Below, one piece after another: positions 33,179 through 43,182 of a stretch of 64,000 nt of DNA. The DNA is from Malaya genurostris (Eukaryota > Arthropoda > Insecta > Diptera > Culicidae). Within the stretch, counting starts at the first letter, position 1. Every line of letters begins with the position of its first letter. The notes under the pieces are model-generated. The model was given only the letters and a program-made list of their open reading frames with translations. It did no database searches and had not been told where the DNA came from. The position numbers were made by a program, and so were the translations under genes. The DNA is taken from the NCBI RefSeq assembly GCF_030247185.1, contig NC_080572.1, positions 177,348,866-177,412,865 on the forward strand. The letters are read 5' to 3'.

Positions 33179-34492
33179 ATGGATGATCTCATGGAAGATC
33201 ATCCGAATCCGATTCCGGATACTAGTAAAAGTTTAAATACTCCGAGGGCTAAACATTATCCACAGGGTACCACTGGGCCATGGATAGTCTATCTTCGAAA
33301 AAAAGAAAAGATTTTAAACTTGATGCAAATTACAAAGGATTTGACATCACATTTCTCTGAAGTTAAAGAAATCTGTAAGGTTAATAGAGATAAAATTCGA
33401 GTTGTAGTTAACGACTTGAAACAGGCAAACGATATTGTAACCTGTAAATTATTTGCTATTGAATATCGAGTTTACATTCCATCGAAGGAGGTAGAAATTG
33501 ACGGTGTTGTGACTGAAGCAAGTCTGACAGCAGATGATTTACTTAAAAATGGAGTTGGCCGTTTTAAAAACTCCATGCTTGAGGGAGTTAAGATACTCGA
33601 GTGCAAACAATTGTACTCAGCATCTATTGTCGATGGAAAAAAGTCTTATCGTCCCTCAGATTCGTTTCGCGTAACATTTGCCGGATCTGCATTGCCTAGC
33701 CATGTCTATATCGATAAAATTCGTCTTCCTGTTCGGCTTTTCGTACCGCATGTTATGAATTGCACGAACTGTAAAAAATTCGGACATACAGCTACTTACT
33801 GTAGTAATAAGTCCAAATGTATCAAATGTCAAGGGCCTCATAAGGATAATCTTTGCGATAAAGATGTTGAAAAATGTGTTTATTGTGGGGAAAGCCCTCA
33901 TGATGATCTTTCAGTGTGCGCTGCATTTAAGCTGCGTAAAGACAAAATGAAGCTTTCTTTAAAAGCACGGTCTAAGCGCACATATGCAGAAATGCTCAAA
34001 ACGGTCATACATGTCTCCCCTTTGGAAACCGAAAACGGTTTTTCAAATCTTGCGGAGCCAGAGGAATCTGACTCTGACGGAAATAGTGAAGATACCTCGT
34101 TTGTCACTCCTCAAGGGTCTGTTAAGAGGAGATTAACAAACCACAAAATACCAAAAAAGACACCTAAAATTATACCTTCAAAAAAAGATCCCCGTGTTAA
34201 AGCTAAAAAGCCAAATTTAAAACCAAAAACTGTGCCTCCTGGTTTGTCAAATTCACAAACCAATCCAGGAACTAGCTTAAGAAAAGACAATAATCCAGTG
34301 GGCTCCATTTCACATTCACCAACAGGATTACTGAAATTTTCGGAAATTGTAGAATGGATTTTCGCTGCATTCAATATTTCTGAACCTCTAAAGACCATCA
34401 TAACAGCATTCCTTCCAATAGCTAGAACTTTTTTGAAACAGTTATCAGCTCAATGGCCAGCTCTTACAGGTTTTGTATCATTTGATGGATAA
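33179..34492 (+). CDS. LINE ORF1: gag-like CCHC nucleic-acid-binding protein (copy 2)
   Basis: 437 codons. The frame is open further upstream into the 5' UTR, but the ATG at 33179 (MDDLMEDHPNP) matches the start conserved with copy 1. The N-terminal domain (TTGPWIVYLRKKEK) resembles the ORF1 RNA-recognition-like region. From about residue 195 come three zinc knuckles: CTNCKKFGHTATYC, CIKCQGPHKDNLC, and CVYCGESPHDD with a final Cys. A charged, Ser/Lys-rich tail follows (KKDPRVKAKK). ORF1 proteins of this group coat the element RNA and act as nucleic-acid chaperones. The stop overlaps the ORF2 start by 8 nt (ATGGATAA), suggesting coupled termination and reinitiation. Confidence 0.92.
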   Translation: MDDLMEDHPNPIPDTSKSLNTPRAKHYPQGTTGPWIVYLRKKEKILNLMQITKDLTSHFSEVKEICKVNRDKIRVVVNDLKQANDIVTCKLFAIEYRVYIPSKEVEIDGVVTEASLTADDLLKNGVGRFKNSMLEGVKILECKQLYSASIVDGKKSYRPSDSFRVTFAGSALPSHVYIDKIRLPVRLFVPHVMNCTNCKKFGHTATYCSNKSKCIKCQGPHKDNLCDKDVEKCVYCGESPHDDLSVCAAFKLRKDKMKLSLKARSKRTYAEMLKTVIHVSPLETENGFSNLAEPEESDSDGNSEDTSFVTPQGSVKRRLTNHKIPKKTPKIIPSKKDPRVKAKKPNLKPKTVPPGLSNSQTNPGTSLRKDNNPVGSISHSPTGLLKFSEIVEWIFAAFNISEPLKTIITAFLPIARTFLKQLSAQWPALTGFVSFDG

Positions 34493-37400
34493 TTTATCAT
34501 CCGCCGCAAATGATTCAATCACTGTTCTGCAGTGGAATTGTCGAAGCATCATGCCAAAACTTGATTCATTTAAAGTTTTGTTGCATAGTCAAAAATGTGA
34601 TGTATTTGCTTTGTGCGAAACATGGCTTACATCAAACACAGCCTTAAATTTTAATGACTTTAACATTATACGTCTCGACAGAGACTCCCCGTATGGTGGA
34701 GTGCTTTTAGGAATTAAGAAATGTTATTCCTTTTATAGATTAAACATTCCTTCGACTTCTAGTATAGAAGTTGTTGCTTGTCAAATAAACATTAAAGGAA
34801 AGGACATTTGCATTGCTTCGGTATATATTCCTCCAAGAGCTCAAGTTGGACAACGACAGCTTAATGAAATTGTCGAAGCCCTTCCTGCTCCACGTTTGAT
34901 TTTAGGAGATTTCAATTCGCACGGAATGATGTGGGGTTCCGTTTACAATGATAGCAGATCATCTCTAATATATAATATTTGCGACAATTTTAGCATGACG
35001 GTACTAAATATGGGTAGCATGACACGGATCCCAAGACCTCCTGCACGTCCAAGTGCATTAGATTTATCTCTTTGTTCGACTTCAATTCGACTAGATTGCA
35101 CCTGGAAAGTATTTCCTGATTTACATGGTAGCGATCATTTACCAATCATCATCTCAATTAGCAGTAACAAAGGCATTGCTAATTCAGTTAATATTCCATA
35201 TGATTTGACAAAAAATATTGACTGGATTAAATACCAAAGTAATATTTCAAGTGTCTTAACTTCAATGGAAGAGCTTCCCCCACTTGAAGAATATGACTTC
35301 CTCGTTTGTTCGATTCTGGAGGCCGCAGAACAAGCCCAAACCAAACGATTTCTTGGTCCATCGTCTAACAGAAGACCTCCAAATCCTTGGTGGGACAAAG
35401 AGTGCTCAGATGCTAAACACGCGAAACAAAATGCTTTCAAGACGTTTTTAAAACGAGGAGGAGGAACTCCTCAGAATTTTGAAAAATTCTTGGTTTTAGA
35501 AACCAAGTACAAGAACATACTTCGGGTTAAGAAATGCAGCTATTGGAGACATTTTGTGGAAGGTTTGTCAAGAGAAACCTCAATGAGCACTCTTTGGAAT
35601 ACGGCCAGACGAATGAGGAATCGTAACGTAGGAAATGAGAGTGAGGAGTACTCGAATCGATGGATATTTGATTTTGCGAGGAAAGTTTGTCCAGATTCCG
35701 TTCCTACGCATAGCATTGTTAGGGAGTCTTCTTCAAATGATGATTCCATTGATAGCCCCTTTTCAATGATGGAATTTTCCATAGCACTCATGTCTTGTAA
35801 CAATAACGCTCCTGGATTGGACAGAATTAAATTCAACTTGGTGAAGAATCTGCCCGACCTCGCAAAAAGACGTTTGTTGGAATTGTTCAACAAGTTTCTT
35901 GAGCAAAATATTGTTCCACCTGACTGGAGACAAGTGAAAGTTATCGCCATTCAAAAGCCGGGGAAACCAGCTTCCAATCACAACTCATATAGACCCATTG
36001 CGATGTTGTCCTGCATCAGAAAATTGTTCGAAAAAATTATTCTACGACGTCTCGACACTTGGGTCGAGACGAACGGTTTGTTGTCAGATACTCAGTTTGG
36101 CTTCCGTAGAAATAAAGGGACGAATGATTGCCTTGCATTACTTTCGTCTGACATCCAAATTGCCTTCGCTCAAAAGCAACAAATGGCATCTGTATTTTTA
36201 GACATTAAAGGAGCATTTGATTCAGTTTCCATTGATGTTCTTTCAGACAAGCTCCACCAACATGGACTCCCAGCGGTTATAAATAATTATTTGCACAACC
36301 TTTTGTCAGAGAAACGCATGCATTTTTCACATGGCGATTTGGCAACAATCAGAATTAGCTACATGGGTCTCCCGCAAGGCTCATGCCTCAGTCCGCTCCT
36401 CTATAATTTTTACGTGAATGACATTGACAGCTGTCTAGTAACCCCATGTACACTAAGACAATTGGCAGATGATGGCGTGGTTTCAGTTACTGGATCCAAA
36501 GCTATTGATCTGCAAAAACCATTGCAAGATACCTTAGATAAATTGTCCGTTTGGGCTGTTCATCTTGGTATCGAATTCTCTGCGGAGAAAACAGAGCTGG
36601 TCGTCTTTTCAAAAAAGCATGATCCCGCGCAACTTCAGCTTCATATGATGGGAAGAATAATCGAACAGGTTTTGACTTTCAAATACCTCGGGGTGTGGTT
36701 TGATTCCAAATGCACGTGGGGAGGACACATTAGGTATCTGATAACGAAATGCCAACAAAGAGTAAATTTTCTTCGAACAATAACAGGGTCTTGGTGGGGT
36801 GCTCATCCGCAAGATCTAATAAAATTGTATCAGACAACGATACTTTCAGTGATGGAATATGGATGCGTTTGTTTTCGTTCCGCTGCAAATTCTCATATTA
36901 TCAAACTTGAGCGAATTCAGTACCGTTGTTTGCGAATTGCTTTAGGCTGCATGCATTCGACACATACAATGAGTCTTGAAGTTCTGGCGGGAGTTCTTCC
37001 ATTAAAAGATCGATTTTGGGAGCTTTCATCACGCCTGCTAATAAGATGTGATGTGCTGAATCCCATGGTAATTAATAATTTCGAACGACTAGTCGAGCTT
37101 CGTTCTCAAACAAAATTCATGACAGTATATTTTAACCATATGTCACAGGAAATCAACCCTTCAAGATATATTCCTATCCGTGTCAGCCTCCTAAATGTAC
37201 CTGACTCAACTTTATTTTTCGACACATCCATGCAGCGCGAAGTGCGTGGAATCCCGGACCACCTACGCTCTATGGAAATCCCAAAAATATTTTCAAGTAA
37301 GTTCAGGCATATTAACTCTGAGAAAATGTTTTACACGGACGGATCGCGAATGGAAGAAGCGACAGGGTTTGGTATGTTCAACAATAATGTTTCGGCCTCA

Positions 37401-38177
37401 TTCAAGCTTCAAGAACCTGCATCTGTTTATATAGCAGAGTTAGCAGCAGTTCATTATAGCTTGAATGTAATCGTCACATTATCTCCAAACCATTATTTCC
37501 TCTTCACAGATAGTCTGAGTGCAATTGAAGCCATTCGCTCAAACGCTGCTGGCAAAAATGAACCGTTTTTCTTGGGTAAAATAAAACAGTGTCTGAACGA
37601 CATATTGAATAATAATTATCTAATCACAATAGTTTGGGTTCCGGCTCATTGCTCCATTCCAGGCAATGAAAGAGCCGATATTTTAGCCAAACGTGGTGCT
37701 ATTGAGGGTGAAATTTATGAGAGACCGATTGCTTTCAACGAATTCTATAGCGCGTCTCGCCAAAGAACACTTGCCAGCTGGCAAGCTTCTTGGGATAGAG
37801 ATGATCTGGGTCGGTGGATGCACTCAATTATTCCTAAAATATCGACAAAGGCATGGTTCAGGGGACTGGATGTGAGTAGAGATTTCATTCGTGTGATGTC
37901 CAGACTCATGTCCAATCACTACACGTTAGATGCACATCTCCTTCGAATTGGACTTTCCGAGACTAATCATTGTGCTTGCGGCGAAGGTTACCGCGATATT
38001 GACCATGTTGTTTGGACATGCGTGGAGTTTCGTGATGTCAGATCTCAACTAATAAATTCCTTGCGTACCCAAGGTAGACTATCCAATGTCCCAGTTCGCG
38101 ACATTCTTGCTTGTCGTGACCTTCCATACATGAAACTTCTTTATCATTTCATTAAATCCATTGGAGTTCCAATTTAA
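34485..38177 (+). CDS. LINE ORF2: endonuclease, reverse transcriptase and RNase H (copy 2)
   Basis: 1,230 codons without interruption. The APE endonuclease lies at about residues 1-225 (VLQWNCRS, CETWL, GDFNSHG near 141, SDHLPI near 215). The RT lies at about 430-780 (RPIAMLSC, FLDIKGAFDSV near 573, GLPQGSCLSP, LADDG near 660, FKYLGVWFD). The RNase H lies at about 945-1070 (FYTDGSR, AELAAVHY, FTDSLSAIEA, VPAHCSIPGNERAD), with the acidic residues present. A C-terminal Cys/His motif sits near 1163-1180. The enzyme nicks DNA and primes cDNA from the nick; RNase H places it in the I/Loner/Outcast/R1-like group. LADD in place of YADD is shared by both copies, so it is a family trait. Translation probably depends on ORF1 through the ATGGATAA overlap. 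Confidence 0.95.
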   Translation: MDNLSSAANDSITVLQWNCRSIMPKLDSFKVLLHSQKCDVFALCETWLTSNTALNFNDFNIIRLDRDSPYGGVLLGIKKCYSFYRLNIPSTSSIEVVACQINIKGKDICIASVYIPPRAQVGQRQLNEIVEALPAPRLILGDFNSHGMMWGSVYNDSRSSLIYNICDNFSMTVLNMGSMTRIPRPPARPSALDLSLCSTSIRLDCTWKVFPDLHGSDHLPIIISISSNKGIANSVNIPYDLTKNIDWIKYQSNISSVLTSMEELPPLEEYDFLVCSILEAAEQAQTKRFLGPSSNRRPPNPWWDKECSDAKHAKQNAFKTFLKRGGGTPQNFEKFLVLETKYKNILRVKKCSYWRHFVEGLSRETSMSTLWNTARRMRNRNVGNESEEYSNRWIFDFARKVCPDSVPTHSIVRESSSNDDSIDSPFSMMEFSIALMSCNNNAPGLDRIKFNLVKNLPDLAKRRLLELFNKFLEQNIVPPDWRQVKVIAIQKPGKPASNHNSYRPIAMLSCIRKLFEKIILRRLDTWVETNGLLSDTQFGFRRNKGTNDCLALLSSDIQIAFAQKQQMASVFLDIKGAFDSVSIDVLSDKLHQHGLPAVINNYLHNLLSEKRMHFSHGDLATIRISYMGLPQGSCLSPLLYNFYVNDIDSCLVTPCTLRQLADDGVVSVTGSKAIDLQKPLQDTLDKLSVWAVHLGIEFSAEKTELVVFSKKHDPAQLQLHMMGRIIEQVLTFKYLGVWFDSKCTWGGHIRYLITKCQQRVNFLRTITGSWWGAHPQDLIKLYQTTILSVMEYGCVCFRSAANSHIIKLERIQYRCLRIALGCMHSTHTMSLEVLAGVLPLKDRFWELSSRLLIRCDVLNPMVINNFERLVELRSQTKFMTVYFNHMSQEINPSRYIPIRVSLLNVPDSTLFFDTSMQREVRGIPDHLRSMEIPKIFSSKFRHINSEKMFYTDGSRMEEATGFGMFNNNVSASFKLQEPASVYIAELAAVHYSLNVIVTLSPNHYFLFTDSLSAIEAIRSNAAGKNEPFFLGKIKQCLNDILNNNYLITIVWVPAHCSIPGNERADILAKRGAIEGEIYERPIAFNEFYSASRQRTLASWQASWDRDDLGRWMHSIIPKISTKAWFRGLDVSRDFIRVMSRLMSNHYTLDAHLLRIGLSETNHCACGEGYRDIDHVVWTCVEFRDVRSQLINSLRTQGRLSNVPVRDILACRDLPYMKLLYHFIKSIGVPI

Positions 38178-38507
38178 ATTTTATTTTATGTTAAACTGTT
38201 TTCTCTTCCATGAGTTCAACCAATAGCCAACTATAGGATATTGAATATAAGTGGTGAACTGATACAAACAATCCTGAAATAGTTATAAGATCATGTACAA
38301 AATAAATGTATTTTATTTAATGTAATTTAAAATAGCAACTCGCTTGATAAAAACAGTGTTTAGATTAACTAATGAGTACCAACATACTAATATGATATTC
38401 GAAATGTATTAGGTTTAAACTACTATGTATTGTGGATGCCACGGCGAAGAAAAACTTATGTATATTGCCTATGAAATAAACGTATTTATGAAAAAAAAAA
38501 AAAAAAA

Positions 38508-38518
38508 ATGTATGAGAG
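38508..38518. repeat. Target-site duplication, 3' side of LINE copy 2
   Basis: ATGTATGAGAG follows the poly(A) and matches 32475-32485 with one difference. Confidence 0.75.
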
Positions 38519-38611
38519 GGAGATGCTTTAAAATATAACACCTTCCCACTCAAATAATGGCGCGTGGCGACGATATCGTGGTGGTTCATGAAGTCGTGTA
38601 TTCATTCATTT

Positions 38612-38980
38612 ATGACCGCGGAAAACGATATAAGAAAAGTAATACGTCACCATAAGAAATTAATTACCGGCGTAAAAACTACGGTTTTCAACAGTTGCTT
38701 GGAAACGTTGGAGATAGCAGACGGCAAACATTTGAAAATGGTTCTTGAATGTGATTCGGAAGGCTCACGAAAAAGAGAAGCATAGCGTGCAAGGTGGATC
38801 GATCAGGTGGAGGCAAAGAGTGGTCATAGTCTGAGCTGTATGGAGACGACTTCTAGATACATAATAAACTTGGCTTGAGCTGATACGTGAGAAAACTACT
38901 CCACGAAACACCAGAAAAAGACCACTAAGTGCAAGTAAATTCGATGAACTATATTTGCGAAAGCGTTTGAAATTCAATTT
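38612..38980 (+). pseudogene. Unrecognised ORF inside foldback element, copy 1
   Basis: I do not recognise this protein. The frame runs MTAENDIRKVIRHHKK, then TTVFNSCLE and HLKMVL, then SEGSRKREA and a TAG at 38783-38785. The same frame continues RARWIDQVEAKSGHSLSCME then TTSRYIIN before more stops. The foldback copy at 50331-52626 carries the same protein on its minus strand, including the same TAG. Relative to that copy there is a deletion of about 20 codons (after NSCLE). It is basic, with a Lys/Arg-rich N-terminus. It could be a remnant of the element's own protein or a captured host exon. Confidence 0.5.
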
Positions 38981-39406
38981 TTATTCATAGCTCATTCTTA
39001 GTTAATTAGTTAATACAGTTAATACTATTTAATAAAGGGGTCCTCTTTAGGAAATAGCAAAAAACTGAAAGAATTAAGTTTAAAAGAACATGTTGTTTGT
39101 ATAGAAAATCGACGATGCGAATTATTACGTTCTTTTTGGATCTTCGGGACTTGCTGCAGACGCGTCTATTTGATTTCTCTCTGGTTTATAGTATTTCTTA
39201 GGACTACTAATAGCTAAACTCGAAACCTCCAGACCATCCCGCAAGGTGTTGAAGCTAGAAACGAATTACAACCGTCCGCTGGCACACATGTTCACTAATG
39301 CATTCCCTACATCATTACTTGGTAAATGGACCCAGGCGACCCGGGCGTGTGTAAATAACATACGGAATAAAATTCTTTTATCATTATTAATTACGTCTAA
39401 AATCAA

Positions 39407-39973
39407 GCCCTGAACTCAATTTGTAGATGGAAACGTGGTATTTAGTTCTAAGGCATGTGATATATGATTTTAGAACTAAATACCATGCGTCTCCATCGGA
39501 TGATGACAATTTGATAGAGACGCATAGTTTCCCGAATGATTTATTTTATAAATTCTGATATTATACCCGTTTTTTTTTACATCTGAAAAAATACAGCGTA
39601 ATGTACTAATAAATGATTTATTTTTGATGTAACATCTAAAGTGATACCAAAATTGCAAGTGCGATTAAAAAAAATTCGAAAATTTTGAACATTTTTTTTA
39701 CATGAAATACATTTTGAAAAATTCTGAAAAAAATCAGAAAGGTTCCCCATAATTCCTAAAATATTCCTGATCTTTTTCAATTTTTTTGCTAGAGAGGTTT
39801 TTGAAAAAAATAAATAAAATGAAAATCAGAATAACCACCCTAACTCCACCAATATGGCAGTTAAAGGGTTAAAATTTTGGGAAAATCATCTCCAATATAA
39901 ACCGTTTCAAACAGCGTATATCAATTTTTGTTCTGTTTGGGGGCAGTTTATGTATGCAAACCCGGCTACACCC
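39407..39973. repeat. Right inverted arm of foldback element, copy 1
   Basis: About 567 bp, inverted match to 31500-32035 and to both arms of copy 2. It contains the GAACTAAATACCATGCGTCT block and ends at CTACACCC. Confidence 0.85.
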
Positions 39974-40345
39974 TTTTCTAAACCGAACTCAAAACCGTTA
40001 TTCTCAATCTTAGGGTCAAATGAAAGGTCTTATGGTCCTACCAAAAATTACTGCATATTTTCGGATACAACAATCGTCGTTTAGAGTACGTTAGTTAGTG
40101 TTAATTGGTAGCCGTACGAACCCACTTCTATTATACCGGTTCTCGGGTTCCGGTACCGGAAGTGCAAATAATGGTAAACCCACTTCGTTTGGCCTACGCG
40201 AGCAAAGCATTGTTTCATTCTCTATGTTATACTAGTTAATGCACAAACAATCCCTTGGTTTCTTTCAAAAGTCGAAGAGAAACATTTTGAATAGAATATC
40301 ACAGGAAGGCATCATTACAACATTAGGTGGATTAAAATAGATTTT
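39974..40345 (-). repeat. Family-A repeat, right part (interrupted)
   Basis: It resumes the module at CAAATGAAAGGTCTTATGGT and CGGGTTCCGGTACCGGAAGT. It ends with GGAAGGCATCATTACAACAT then TAGGTGGATTAAAA, the inverted family terminus. Confidence 0.65.
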
Positions 40346-40364
40346 TCTTCTTCGAATCAGTTCG

Positions 40365-41035
40365 TGCACTCGCCTTGGGGAGAGGTTATACGTTTTCAGG
40401 GATAACTGCATCTTCAACAAACTATATGCGGGGTTGGGTCGATGAGGAGAGAAAAAAAGCACCAGAGAATCGAGCAGATATCACTCCTCATAAGAAAATT
40501 GTAGTAAGTAATATGTATGGGGGAATAATAATACCGAGCGAATAGTAATATGTACACGCATGTTAATTAACTATGCATACAACACTTATAATCATCAATA
40601 TTCGCGTAACATTTAAGTTCACTCAGCAAAAAGTTAGCATTTCACGAATACACTAAATTTACAACTCGGCCAACCAATCCCAACCAAAACTCGGCCAACT
40701 TACCCCAATGGATGTTTCCGAGAACAATCACTATTTACACTAACAGAAAAAAGAGAACAGTGGAAACGATCTTACCATTTCTTAGGATTTGGAATGCCCT
40801 TTCCAGCGGTACAATGTTATTGGAATTCGGATGATAATTGATTCGCGTTACGCATTTTACTGTACAAAAACCTAAATATACTCAAAAGCGCAAAAAAAGA
40901 ATTAACGGGTTCCTGTACAAACGACAACACAAAAACACCTGAAATTACATCGGTACATGGGTGGCCTAATACTCTACCAAAATCACAATAGATGTCGCTT
41001 TTGCGCATAATAGCCTTTTCATGAAAGCCACTCGG
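40365..41035 (+). repeat. Dispersed repeat family B, copy 2
   Basis: Blocks match 13190-14700 in the same order: CACTCGCCTTGGGGAGAGGT, CTTACCCCAATGGATGTTTC, CAAAAGCGCAAAAAAAG, CTGAAATTACATCGGTACAT and AAGCCACTCGGCCAAC. No coding capacity. Confidence 0.6.
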
Positions 41036-41299
41036 CCAACAATCTTGCGTCGTTCCATAGGCGTACTGAGGGAGAGTGTAATGAGTGTGAAAAATTCAAA
41101 TGATTGAATCCTCTGAGAGTATGGCCTTTATGTGCGTGTTTTGTTGATGGTTTTTTCTCATTGCACTCTCTTTCAGTGCGCTTGTAGGACGAAGCGAGAT
41201 TGTCGAGAACGAATTTCAACAACGGCTAGTCGATGTCATACCAATCCATGCACGAGCCTGAGACTTCGTCGAAGCCAAAAAAAGTTATACTGGGGACTG

Positions 41300-41362
41300 A
41301 TATAGCGTGATGGGTTAGTCGATGCCTTTCATGCAACCCATCTGGGTTCGATTCGCAGTGCT
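41300..41362 (+). repeat. tRNA-like SINE head, fragment
   Basis: A-box-like TAGCGTGATGG at 41304-41314 and B box GGTTCGATTCG at 41346-41356, spaced as in tRNA genes and followed by a T run. The segment AACCCATCTGGGTTCGATTC is similar to the SINE at 27.8 kb. No complete cloverleaf was found. Confidence 0.45.
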
Positions 41363-41429
41363 TTTTTGTGAGTGACGATGAAACATTGAGCACTTCTATC
41401 GTACATATTCCAACGCTCACTTTTCGTCG

Positions 41430-42690
41430 GCCAACTTATTGGCGTGCACACTCTTACTGGGCCTATTCCCCATAGATAGTTGCACTTCTGCTCCCACTCG
41501 TACTCTCATACCGTATTTGGCTTTGATCCAACGCTTAATATGCAATCCAATCAAGCTCGAAACATGTTTCATGTAGCAGCTTCAAAAATATTTACACTAT
41601 TTACTTGAATTTCATACACAAAAGTAACAGGAGCGCAGTACTTGGCTAGAGCGAACACAAACAAGCGTTCTAACCCGCCCGGTGGCAAGAATAGAGTGTT
41701 CATTAAAGTGCTATTGTAGCCAACATCTCGAACGTTCGGCGAGTGATTAGAGTGCTCAAAAATGGTTAACAAGATATCGAACATTAATCAAATGAAGCTT
41801 TTATTTCTTGGTCGTAGTAAGGTACTGAATGAATATTAAGTTAGTAATGACAATTTTTGTAAGTTAATCTTCTTAGTTACTATGATTTTTGAAGAAAGAT
41901 TCAATTCAAATTCATGTTTAATCGGTTTTAATCTAAATAGACCATGGGAGTAAATCAACCCTGGAATTGGAACAAACTCTTTTGTCTCCATAATCAATAT
42001 TAAGGAAATATTACTTTTTCGCTGAATTTGCATTGCATATTGCTATTGCGTATTGGACTTCCGACATTTAAATATCATCATCTGCCAATGAACATCGCTG
42101 CATGACTGATAATCGTGAAAATGATCATTTAAAATAATGTAAGAATTTAGTACAACTATACAGCAACTGCCATTTCAAATTCGAGTCTCAATTTAAGTTA
42201 AAAAGCTCAAGAGAGGCAATTTTTCGCGAAAAAGGTGTCAAGATTGCATTAGATTAATGCACTCACGTACAATTCTACAATGCATATCGAAAGTTGATGG
42301 TTTTTATCATTATCCTATGTGAAGTGTTAAATGGGGATTGCACTATGCATCCTCACTCGGAGCGGTCTTTTATATTTTTTCGAAGGATCAGCCATTGATG
42401 GAGGTCTCTCTTAGAGTTAGTACGGACATGATCTGAAATAGAGTGAGCTGACTCGCAGCCGTAACCAACTAGCAGTAAGTGTTTTTTCCTACTGACTCTC
42501 ACTCATCGTACCCAAGAAAAAACATCACTCATGTTTCAAGTGCACCTTTTTGTGAGTGACTCATAAGCGTGCGTGGAGGGGTGCGAGTGAGATAGAGTAC
42601 GTCTCGCACTCGCTCGAGAATGTGTTTCATGCACTTCATGGTTCTCGCTCTATTAGCAGCACTGGGAATTGACCTTAATTCGTTGCGATA
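41430..42690. other. Non-coding stretch, no gene recognised
   Basis: Short frames only. 42370-42640 is rich in CACTC/GAGTG strings on both strands and may be a degraded MITE, but no ends could be defined. Confidence 0.35.
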
Positions 42691-42694
42691 CTGT

Positions 42695-42805
42695 AAGTAT
42701 CGAAAACAAAAGTATCGATACTAACAGTATCGCTCTGATGTGATATCGATACCAAAAATACCCGATTCTTGAAACAAAGTATCGATACCTCAAAGCATTG
42801 ACTCG
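42695..42805. repeat. Cluster of palindromic TATCGATA-type motifs
   Basis: Within about 110 bp, GTATCGATAC or close variants occur repeatedly (AAGTATCGATACTAACAG, GATATCGATACC, AAGTATCGATACCTC) with partial GTATCG copies. It ends in GGTATCGCACATCCCTA, which resembles a MITE terminus. TATCGATA is the core bound by DREF-type factors in Diptera. Function here is unproven. Confidence 0.5.
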
Positions 42806-42949
42806 GTATCGCACATCCCTAGGCACTAGTAGTCCCAAAGTAGATTTATATATCTACCAGCTAGCAAGATCTGCCAACTAGATGATTTTACCAGTTAATT
42901 TTATAAAAATGTGCACCTTGTATCTTACTTGTGCAAAAATACTCACGTA

Positions 42950-43182
42950 ATTGAAAATTTACGTGTCCGGAAGCCGGATCTGGAGCATCTTTTCGGAGAT
43001 TTTTCAAAGAATTTCAGGACCTTTCATTTGCATCTTAATTTATAAAAGTCGGTTAAGAAATTTCCGAGAAAATTGAAGGCGCATTTTCTCTTAGATTTGA
43101 ACATATTGCTTTGTAATTCCGGAACCGGAAGTCGGATCGTGATAAAATTCAATAGCGATCTATGGAACCTTAAGACTTTTCG
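42950..43182 (+). repeat. Family-A repeat, left part (interrupted by LINE)
   Basis: Modules with CCGGAAGCCGGATCTGG, AGGACCTTTCATTTGCATC and CCGGAACCGGAAGTCGGATC. The same orientation resumes at 45811-46115. Confidence 0.7.

Larger units (their letters stand above)
32486..38507 (+). mobile_element. I-superfamily non-LTR retrotransposon, copy 2 (6.02 kb), intact
   Basis: A complete element: 5' UTR from 32486 (CATTCAGTAA), ORF1 33179-34492, ORF2 34485-38177, a 3' UTR with AATAAA at 38475-38480, and a poly(A) of about 17 at 38491-38507. Target duplications flank it. Both ORFs are uninterrupted and all catalytic motifs look normal, so it could be mobilisation-competent or recently so. Copy 1 (3361-9412) is the same family with lesions. 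It sits in the middle of the foldback element. Copy 2 of that element shows a corresponding site without the LINE near 51735. Confidence 0.95.
31500..39973. mobile_element. Foldback-type element with ~550-bp TIRs, copy 1 (LINE inserted)
   Basis: The left arm 31500-32035 and right arm 39407-39973 are inverted copies. The extreme ends read GGTGTCCCCGGGTTT and (complement) GGTGTAGCCGGGTTT. The arms share AACCCTTTAACTGCCAT, a TGGAGTTAGGGTGGTT block and CATGCGTCTCCATC blocks. Without the 6-kb LINE it is about 2.45 kb. It is collinear, in inverted orientation, with copy 2 at 50331-52626. The left arm has lost the TTTAGTTCTAAAATCATATA segment. It is inserted in a family-A repeat. No transposase was recognised. 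I could not establish a target duplication. Confidence 0.85.

Noticed and set aside
31485..39985. Target duplication for the foldback element (AAACCG on both sides)
   Set aside because: Requires shifting the element ends, and copy 2 has no comparable flanking repeat.
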